DNA of 64,000 nucleotides from Proteles cristata cristata (lineage: Eukaryota > Chordata > Mammalia > Carnivora > Hyaenidae), in contig JAESUZ010001279.1 in assembly GCA_017311185.1 (NCBI GenBank), positions 496,001 through 560,000 of the forward strand. The letters run 5' to 3'. Made by a program: the position numbers and the translations under genes. Under the pieces are notes generated by a model. That model searched no databases. It saw nothing but the letters and a program-made list of their open reading frames with translations, and was not told where the DNA came from. Below are positions 54,801 through 64,000 of this stretch, one piece after another. How positions within the stretch are numbered: the stretch's first letter is position 1; each line of letters starts with the position of its first letter.

Positions 54801-55494
54801 AGTGTCCGTCCAGCTCCAGGAGAATGAGCTTTGCACCAAGTAAGTGACTTTGTTCTCTACCTCTGCTGCCTACCGGCCTGACATCAGTGGGGAAGAAAGG
54901 GAAGATCTGGAGCGACCCTGGGAAGTGAGGTTATAGCTTCTCCCACCTCAGGGAGGGTGACGATTACTGACATGGACATGGGGTCCGATGGTCTGTCCCT
55001 TAGAAAGCTGGTCCCTACATTTAGCACAGGGCTGCCCAGGGACACACAGTTAAGAGCCATGCAGGCTTTCATTTCCTACCTCTCAGACACAGCACTGTGG
55101 CTAAGGTGACACCGTCGTGTCCACAATCCAGTTGCATGGACTGGTGTGACGCTCTGGAAGGGCCTGGCCCGGCGTGCGGACCACCGGGAGCCCATTCTCT
55201 TGCCAGAGAAGCCCCCGTCCGAGTTGCTATTCCAGGCCTGCCCCCTTGTCTTGTCCCCTCCCTTCCTCTGCGCTGGGCGATGCGGCCACCGTCCCTCTGC
55301 CAAACCCCACTGCTTTTGTGACCTGTGGCGTGAGGCTCTGCCGCCCACCCTGGGCTGGGTGAGGACGGACTGAATCTTCCTGACTCCCCTTCTGTTTTCT
55401 GTCCTGGGCTCAAATACCTTAGGTGGAGCCACGTGAAGTGGCTGGCTTTGACCACTTTGACCTACAGAAACTATACGTTCTCATAGGTCAACTT
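54801..55494. other. Unique sequence, no gene seen
   Basis: Moderate-to-high GC with overlapping open frames on both strands; no recognised protein. Confidence 0.45.
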
Positions 55495-55510
55495 AAACGT
55501 AGTCCTTTTT

Positions 55511-55679
55511 GAAATTATTTATTTTTATTTTATTTTTATGGGAGAGCACAAGCAGGGGAGGGGCAGAGAGAGGGGGACAGCGGATCCGAGATCCTGATGT
55601 GAGGCTGGAACTCAGGAACCGTGAGATCATGACCTGAGCCAAAGTCAGACTCTTCACTGACGGGCCACCCAGGTGCCCC
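55511..55679 (-). mobile_element. SINE with internal deletion
   Basis: Antisense copy; aaacgtagtccttttt (55495-55510) and aaacgtaggccttttt (55680-55695) flank it. Confidence 0.92.
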
Positions 55680-55828
55680 AAACGTAGGCCTTTTTTATTT
55701 GATACATCTTGCTCCTCATTGTGGTATGAAAATACACAGGAAGAAACAAAGCAGGAAATATTGGGCACATGACAGACTCCCTGGAGACTGCACAGGATCG
55801 TTTTCCCAGTCTTTCCCAGGGGCCTTAA

Positions 55829-56043
55829 AAAAAATTTTTTTTTAAACTTTTATTTATTTATGAGACAGAGAGTCAGAGAGTGAGGGAGGGAGGGGCAGAG
55901 AGAGAGGGAGACACAGAATCTGAAGCAGGCTCCGGACTCTCAGCTGTCAGCGCAGAACCTGATGTGGGCTTGAACCCATGGACCACAAGATCATGACCTG
56001 AGCCAAAGTCGGATGCTCAACTGACCAAGCCACCCAGGCGCCC
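55829..56043 (-). mobile_element. SINEC_Fc-type SINE
   Basis: Antisense copy ending gccacccaggcgcccc, followed 17 bp later by another SINE. Confidence 0.92.
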
Positions 56044-56060
56044 CTCCCAGAGTCCTTTTA

Positions 56061-56278
56061 TTTTTTTTTTTAATATTTTTTATTTATTTCTAGGAGAGAG
56101 AGAGAGACAGCATGAGCAGGGGAGGGTCAGAGAGAGAGGGAGTCACAGACTGAAACAGGCTCCAGGCTCAGAGCTGGCAGTCAGCACAGAGCCCGACGCG
56201 GGGCTTGAACCCACAAACTGCGAGATCATGACCTGAGTGAAAGTCGGACGCTTAACCGACTAAGCCACCCAGGTGCCC
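56061..56278 (-). mobile_element. Young SINEC_Fc subfamily
   Basis: Antisense copy with perfect 17-bp duplication ctcccagagtcctttta (56044-56060, 56279-56295). Confidence 0.96.
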
Positions 56279-56295
56279 CTCCCAGAGTCCTTTTA

Positions 56296-57319
56296 AACGG
56301 GGAGTTTTGAGGACGTCTCCCAAGGTTACCCATGGCCTGACCTGAATGTGGGACCCGGCAGCTCTGCTCAGACAGTGGCCCGGCCAGGCCCAGCCTCAGA
56401 ATCCCCAGTGCCTCCCTACCCCCGTTCTCACATCTCTGCTTCCCTCTTCTCTCCTTCCTGTTGGCTTTCCTTCTGCAGCCGCCTCTGGGTCCTGCGCCGT
56501 CTCCCAACCCCCGTGGGAAAGAGTCCTCGCTGCTCAGGCCTCCTGTGTGACCCCGTCGTCACCTCCTCCTCCTGTCCTGGAGGCCCCTGGGTCCGGCCCC
56601 CCGCCCCTTGCCTGTCTCCCTCTGTACTGTGTGTTTTGCCCACAACATGTCTCCTGGCCAGGCCGGTGAGTCCAGAAAGGTTCAGCGGCCTTATCTCCGC
56701 CGTGGATTTCTATCTGAGCCGGCTCTCCCCGAGGGCTCCCCCCCAACAGCAGGGGCCACCTGTGCGAGCCCACCAGCTGTCGCCCCCACCCCCCACTCCT
56801 GCAGACTCTGCCTCCGTCTCAGGCCTGAGGCCCTGCTGGCCTCCCTCTGGGGCCCCATGTCGAGGCTGCATGTGCTTTAGGTATCTGCTCCCTAGCAGAG
56901 GGCTTCTGACCGCGAGCAGACTCCACCCAACTGACTCCCCAGACTCTCTGAATCTCCCCTCAGGTAGCCCTTCCCAGTTCACATCAATGAACCTTGAGTG
57001 GACTTTCTACTCGGGGTCCTCAGAGGGAATCTGGTCAGAGATCAGAGGGTTACCAGGTGGAGTCTGGGGGACTGGCTGAACTGAGCTCTTCTGGGAAAAA
57101 ACATGGCTGCCGCATTGGCAAAGGCCACTACTGGGGCCTCTCATGGGCCTGGGCAGGGAGAGCACTGCTGAGTCATCCCGGGGCCCCTGCTGGTCCTCCA
57201 TGATGCAGACTTCACTGCCTGCACCCGGCCACCTGGCCAACCCACCCAGTGACCCCTCTTTTCTACACACCCTCTTTTATAGTGACTGGCTGTTCATTCA
57301 ACCACTCACACCATTCAGT
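56296..57319. other. C/T-rich unique sequence, no gene seen
   Basis: A 243-codon open frame (56348-57079) is Pro/Ser-rich with no domain I recognise. Composition explains it better than coding does. Confidence 0.5.
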
Positions 57320-58200
57320 AGAAATGCATTGAACATCCACCAGCTGCCAGGTACCATTCTAGGCCTTAGGGACATGTGGTGATTAAGAGAGATGAGGTCT
57401 CTTCCCCTATGGGGTTAATAGTCCAGTGGGAATAAACCAATGATTATCCAGTTGCATGGGTCAGTAGGGTCTGTGGCCTAGAGCTGGGCAACAGATGTGT
57501 ATCACCAGCTTGAGATGAGGGAACATAGAAGTTGAGAGAAGTGTTTAGAAACTTCTACAGTGATTTGATAGAGTAATTTTATGTTCATTGAGTCTAGCTA
57601 AAAAACTCCAGCTTCTGTTGTTTGTCTTTTTTTCGTTTTATTTTTCTAGTAATTAATTTCTATTATAATTTGCAAAAATATAGATCTGCAATGGGCTGGG
57701 AATTTGGAAAATTTCATCCTATACTCCAGAAATTTTGAGGAGCATTGCTCTAAACTACAAATTGCGTGATGGAGAGTAATGGGAAAAACTTGGTCTAAGA
57801 AGGGTGGTATAGGGGCGCCTGGGTGGCTTAGTCAGTTAAGCGTCCGACTTTCGCTTAAGTCGTGATCTCGCAGTTTGTGGGTTCGAGCCCCGCGTCGGGC
57901 TCTGTGCTGACTGCCAGCTCAGAGCCTGGAGCCTGTTTCAGTCTGTGACTCCCTCTCTCTCTGACCCTCCCCTGCTCACGCTGTCTCTCTCTCTCTCTCC
58001 TAGAAATAAATAAAACATTAAAAAAAAGAAAAAAGAAGGGTGGTATATGATGTGACCCGAAGGGTAAGGAGGAACCAAGCAGGTAGAGATGGGGAAGGAG
58101 CTTTCCAGGCAAAGGAACAGCCCATGCAAAGGCCATGGGGTGAGTGAGAACCTGGAGGGCTAAAACAGAAAAGAAGCTAGCAGGGGTGGAGGCGGAAGAA
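57320..58200 (+). mobile_element. L2-like ancient repeat, split by a young SINE
   Basis: cagctgccaggtaccattct and gtctcttcccctatggggtt on the left; ttccaggcaaaggaacagcc and catgcaaaggccatggggtg on the right of the SINE at 57812-58032. The middle is decayed. Confidence 0.4.
57812..58032 (+). mobile_element. Young SINEC_Fc subfamily
   Basis: Sense copy with perfect 15-bp duplication aagaagggtggtata (57797-57811, 58033-58047). Confidence 0.96.
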
Positions 58201-58275
58201 ACAGGAGAGACAGGAGGGGCAGGTGGGGTGGGTAGGCAGAGCCCCATCCCGGAAGACCACTTAAAGGGCAAGCAG

Positions 58276-58482
58276 GGGGCACCTGGGTGGCTCAGTCGGT
58301 TAAACATCCGACTTCGGCTCAGGTCAGATCTCACAGTTCATGGGTTCGAGCCCCGCATCAGGCTTTGTGCTGACAGCTCAGAAGGCTGACAGCCTGTTTC
58401 GGATTCTGTGTCTCCCTCTCTTTCTGCTCCTTCCCCGCTTGCACTCTGTGTCTCAAAAATAAATAAACTATTTTAAAAAATA
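58276..58482 (+). mobile_element. SINEC_Fc-type SINE
   Basis: Sense copy; cacttaaagggcaagcag (58258-58275) and catttaaagggcaaacag (58483-58500) flank it. Confidence 0.94.
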
Positions 58483-58733
58483 CATTTAAAGGGCAAACAG
58501 AAGCTACTGATGTGCTTTAAGTGTGGTATCAGTGCTTTCTACGTGCCCCTTTCTGGTCACACGGGCACAGCCAAAGGACAGCTTCATCTGGGATTCTGTT
58601 GGGAGGACTTATTTGCCGTATCCAGAAGGACAAAGTGATAGCAGTATCTGTACCAACATCCAGGCCTGAGACAGGGCTTTTCAGAACAGCTTTCTTGTAA
58701 AGGTCTGCAAGCCTTTTCAAAGAAACTTCTTGT

Positions 58734-58916
58734 CGACGCCTGGGTGGCTCAATCGGTTGTCAGACTCTTGATACTGGCTCAGGTCACGATCTCACGGTTC
58801 ATGAGTTCAAGCCCCACATTGAGTTTTGTGCTGACAGCGCAGAGCCTGTTTGGGATTCTCTCTCTCTCTGCTCCTCCCCCTTCTCTTTCTCTCTAAATAA
58901 ATAAACATTAAAAAAA
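58734..58916 (+). mobile_element. SINE, older subfamily
   Basis: Sense copy with a gap in the A-box region; aaagaaacttcttgt and aaagacacttcttgt flank it. Confidence 0.92.
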
Positions 58917-58997
58917 AAAGACACTTCTTGTACCTTGGGCACTTACTGGTTGAGACAAAATGTTGCCAGGATGGAATTTGATTTAAAGAAGGATTTT

Positions 58998-59100
58998 TAG
59001 GGCACCTGGCTGGCTCAGTCAGTAGAACATGCAACTCTGGATCTCAGGGTCATAAGCTAGAGCCCTACATTGGGCATCGAGTTTACTTTAAAAAAAGAAA
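58998..59100 (+). mobile_element. Short tRNA-derived SINE (old type)
   Basis: agggcacctggctggctcag to attgggcatcgagtttactt plus A-tail. Confidence 0.8.
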
Positions 59101-59194
59101 AAGCCAAAATCTAAATAAAGAATTTTCTCAAAGACACTATATCTTGTAACTAGGAAAAGGCTATAAAGAACGGAAAAGAGGAATCAAATTCATA

Positions 59195-59298
59195 CCTTTT
59201 CCTTTTTTTAAGTTTTTATTTAAATTTCAGTTAGTTAACATATAGTATATTCATTTCAGGTGCACAATATAGCGAATCAACACTTCTATACACCACCT
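59195..59298 (-). mobile_element. Carnivore L1 fragment, antisense (probable)
   Basis: ttcagttagttaacatatag and ggtgcacaatatagcgaatc match a phrase I associate with carnivore L1 copies. Short, and family placement is from memory. Confidence 0.4.
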
Positions 59299-59314
59299 GG
59301 TGCCTCCTTTTTCT

Positions 59315-59546
59315 TTTTTTCTTTCTTTTTTTTTTTAAATGTTTTATTTATTTCTAGGATAGAGAGAGAGAGACAGCATGAGCAGGGGAGGGTCAGAGAG
59401 AGAGGGAGTCACAGACTGAAACAGGCTCCAGGCTCTGAGCTGGCAGTCAGCACAGAGCCCGACGCAGGGCTCGAACCCATGAATCGCGAGATCATGACCT
59501 AAGCGAGAGTCGGACGCTTAACCGACTAAGCCACCCAGGCGCCCCA
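59315..59546 (-). mobile_element. Young SINEC_Fc subfamily
   Basis: Antisense copy with perfect duplication ggtgcctcctttttct (59299-59314, 59547-59562). Confidence 0.95.
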
Positions 59547-59634
59547 GGTGCCTCCTTTTTCTAATGGGGTAGGGCCTGGGCAATACAGTTGGTTGGTCTG
59601 ATCTTCTGTCGGTTGGTGTGTACTTCAACAACTG

Positions 59635-59857
59635 GTTTTTTGTTTTGTTTTGTTTATTTCTTTTTATTTTTGAGAGAGAGAAAGACAGAGCATGGGCTGG
59701 GTAGGGGGAGAGACAGAGGGAGACACAGAATCCAAAGCAGGCTCCAGGCACTGAGCTGTCAGCACAGAGTCCCATGAAGGGCTCGAACTCACTAACTGTG
59801 AGATCATGCCCTGAGCCGAAATTGGAAGCTTAACCAACTGAGCTACCTAGGTGCCCC
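59635..59857 (-). mobile_element. SINEC_Fc-type SINE
   Basis: Antisense copy with duplication tcaacaactg (59625-59634, 59858-59867), just left of the HNRNPA1 retrocopy. Confidence 0.93.
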
Positions 59858-59895
59858 TCAACAACTGTTAATAACGACAGTGATGCTACAGATCT

Positions 59896-61689
<1,794 letters not shown>

Positions 61690-61793
61690 AAAAATGTCTA
61701 AAGTATCTTGTAAATCCCCGAAAGGAAAATTATATAATTTAAGCATAATTTTAGACTTGTGGTTTATGTATTCTTTTTTTTAAAATGTGGTAT

Positions 61794-61997
61794 GGGGTTG
61801 CCTGGGTGGCTCAGTCGGTTGAGCATCTGACTCTTGATCTTGTCTCAGGTCATGATTTCACTCTTTGTGGGTTTGAGCCCCGAGTTGGGCTCTCCTCATA
61901 CAGCACAGAGACTGCTTGAGATTCTCTCTCTCCCTTTCTCTCTGCCTTTCCTCTGTATGTGCATGCACAGAGGCCTCTCAAAATAAGCTTTAAAAAG
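61794..61997 (+). mobile_element. SINE, older subfamily
   Basis: Sense copy (ggggttgcctgggtggctca) with decayed tail. Confidence 0.88.
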
Positions 61998-62529
61998 AAT
62001 GTAATGAGATCTATTGAACAGGATGGTCTTTACCTCTTTAACGACTTGCTTATGTCTAAAATTAGATCATTGTAGTCTCCTTGCTTATGTTACTTTAACA
62101 GAGAGGAGTTTGCTAGGCTCTCTTCACCGCAAGTGAAGGTCTTTCTATATTCCAGAGAGTTATTGCACATTGTTTGCAAAAGATGACTTAGGTAGGTTCA
62201 AAGTTTGAACCAGCCCCATAACCTTTTTCATTATTGTAAAATAATTACTTTGTATGTGAAGGGGATTTTCTACACAAGTTTGGTGAAACTTTAAGTTATG
62301 CCATACAGATAAGTCACTTCTACCTCCTAGACCTGCCAGGAAGCTCTTAGTTCTGGTTTAGATGTTACATACATCTCGGTAAATTCCAAAGAGATCAGTG
62401 CCTTGAAATTTCTTTGAACTTATTTCGTTACTCTGAAAATGATCGTGGAAGACCTACTATTGTTTTCTTGAATAACTAAAGCTTCAAATGCACGTTAAAT
62501 GAATAAATAGGCATGATGTTGACAAATGA
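61998..62529. other. Unique sequence, no gene seen
   Basis: AT-rich, no repeat or exon recognised. Confidence 0.5.
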
Positions 62530-62850
62530 ACAGTCACAGTTTGCTGGTGGACGTGTAAAAATGGAGATTAGCTTCCTGGCAATTTGGCAATAGGTAATAA
62601 GAACTTTCGAAAATTCTATATTGCTTTCCAAGAGAGAGAATCAGAGATAAGAACAAAAATTTTTATATAGGAATATAACACTGACATTTATAAAAATGAA
62701 ACTCAGAACCATCCTTAGAGTCCATTAATAGAGAATTTGTGAAATTATGGTGCATCCGTATGCCACAATAATATGCAATTATTAACTGCTCACAATATAA
62801 TGTTATTTGAAAAGTGAGGCATGCAAAATTATATTTATAGCGTTTTTTGG
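62530..62850 (+). mobile_element. Possible old L1-like fragment
   Basis: gtgaaattatggtgcatccg, acaataatatgcaattatta and tttgaaaagtgaggcatgc follow the L1 ORF2/3' order but are highly decayed. Confidence 0.4.
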
Positions 62851-62967
62851 TTTTTGTTAAACACACACATCCTTAGAAGGGCTTCTATAAGATGATTAAG
62901 AGTATCTTTGAGGGATGGGTTAGAGATAACTTAAATTTTTTTTGTTTTCTATAGTTTAAAAATTCTT

Positions 62968-63175
62968 GGGGCGTCTGGGTGGCTCGGTCAGTTAAGCGTC
63001 CGACTTCGGCTCAGGTCATGAACTTGCAGTTCATGGGTTCGAGCCCTGCGTCTGGCTCTGTGCTAAAAGCTCATAGCCTGGAGCCTGCTTCGGATTCTGT
63101 ATCTCCCTCTCTGTCTGTTCCTCCCCACTCGCACTCTGTCTCTCTCTCAAAAATAAAGAATTAAAAAAATTTTTA
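62968..63175 (+). mobile_element. SINEC_Fc-type SINE
   Basis: Sense full-length copy (ggggcgtctgggtggctcgg ... aaaaataaagaattaaaa). Confidence 0.92.
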
Positions 63176-64000
63176 AACTTCTCTATGATGCATGTGTATA
63201 ACTTTTAAAATAAATGATACTGATTTAAAAACAATGCAATATATATTTGAAGTATCATTCATAGATACCATTCCATATTCATTACTTATGTAGATTTAAA
63301 ATTCATTATAGAAATGATCTTAGCTAAAATCTTAAGAACTTCAATCAAGGGTATTTCTGATCCGGTCTATTGATCCACAGATTGGGTGGCTGATGGGTTC
63401 TTCAGTACCTCTCAATCACATAAGTTGTTTGGTTCTTGGCATTTTCACGATTAATCCAACATGAAAAATCCGATTTAACCCAATGCACTAACTACCACTA
63501 ATCTTACTGGTGATAAGAAGCTTCTGATAAGGGTGGGTTGGAGAGGTGAAAAAGAGGGCAAGTTTGGGGATTTAACTTCACTGAACCCATTTTCTTTGAG
63601 GGATGGGATATCTGATCTGATTTCGTTTACTTCAGATCTTTGAACAAATCATTACACAGGGATTTGGGGTGGGAAGGAGTTAGGTCGAGAAGCAATGCTT
63701 GATTTAGCATTTGTTTTGGAATCACTTACCTTTGGGGTTGCTGACAGCAATAAACATTTTCTAAATGCCCAAAAGAATGAAAGAAGATTGTCTTCCCCTA
63801 AGAACGTGGCAGATGAAAGTTGGTTATTCCTCTATATTCATTCAGATGAATGTTTGAGTGAGAAAAAAAAAAAAAAACAACAACCTGAAACTAAAACAAA
63901 ACAGATAAAAGTTACCTCTTAAATTTGTCAGGCACCTGTACGTGGTGTGTGGTCTTCTCTAACTTCCAAGATGGCCTATGAGAGATATTTATTTTGTAAA
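63176..64000. other. Unique sequence to window end, no gene seen
   Basis: AT-rich, SINE-free. One A(15) run at 63865-63879. No exon recognised. Confidence 0.5.

Noticed and set aside
56348..57079. 243-codon Pro/Ser-rich frame
   Set aside because: No recognisable domain, overlapped by frames in other phases, and a C/T-rich composition that avoids stops.

Overview
This window is nuclear DNA from a carnivore, almost certainly a felid. The diagnostic signal is about 90 copies of a tRNA-derived SINE (CAN-SINE, felid SINEC_Fc type) on both strands. Each has a tRNA-like head opening GGCGCCTGGGTGGCTCAG, a B box (GGTTCGAGCCC), a CT-rich body and an AATAAA/poly(A) tail. They cover roughly 30% of the window. 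Carnivore-type L1 3' ends, older L1 and L2/MIR fragments, a Tigger DNA transposon and several microsatellites make up most of the rest. There is no prokaryotic gene organisation, CRISPR array or operon.

The one intact protein-coding gene I can assemble is RIPPLY3 (DSCR6) on the + strand. It has four exons: 29253-29335, 30364-30430, 35773-35840 and 39169-39466. All splice sites are GT-AG and the phases match, giving a 171-residue protein. It carries the WRPW Groucho/TLE-recruiting motif (residues 32-35, alone on exon 2) and the T-box-binding Ripply homology domain (about residues 66-108), followed by an acidic stretch. It starts in a 1.4 kb CpG island (28.15-29.56 kb), and the 3' UTR probably ends near 40.27 kb. 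In human this gene lies in the 21q22 Down syndrome region, between HLCS (divergent, upstream) and PIGP.

Layout: 1-9.4 kb is repeat-rich with a CpG island at 1.78-2.31 kb. A second CpG island at 9.45-9.96 kb abuts an old L1. These two islands are candidate promoters or 5' exons of the divergent upstream neighbour (HLCS is inferred from human gene order only). 10-28 kb is unique sequence with dense SINEs, nested repeats, a Tigger element and microsatellites. 28.1-40.3 kb is RIPPLY3. Its intron 2 contains a GC-rich block with a strong splice donor (31.96-32.12 kb) and a SINE-poor AT-rich block. 40.3-59.6 kb is intergenic, with SINEs, L1 fragments and an L1 insertion that may carry a 3' transduction (45.68-46.95 kb). 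59.9-61.7 kb is a full-length processed pseudogene of HNRNPA1, with a perfect 16-bp target-site duplication and at least two frameshifts. 61.7-64 kb is unique or old repeat sequence.

The most useful observations are: the complete RIPPLY3 model, none of whose exons is obvious as a long ORF; an inverted SINE pair flanking its exon 3; antisense SINE copies that place polypyrimidine-AG acceptors in its introns; a phase-compatible candidate alternative exon that would replace the WRPW exon; and several nested or chimeric retrotransposon structures that record insertion order.
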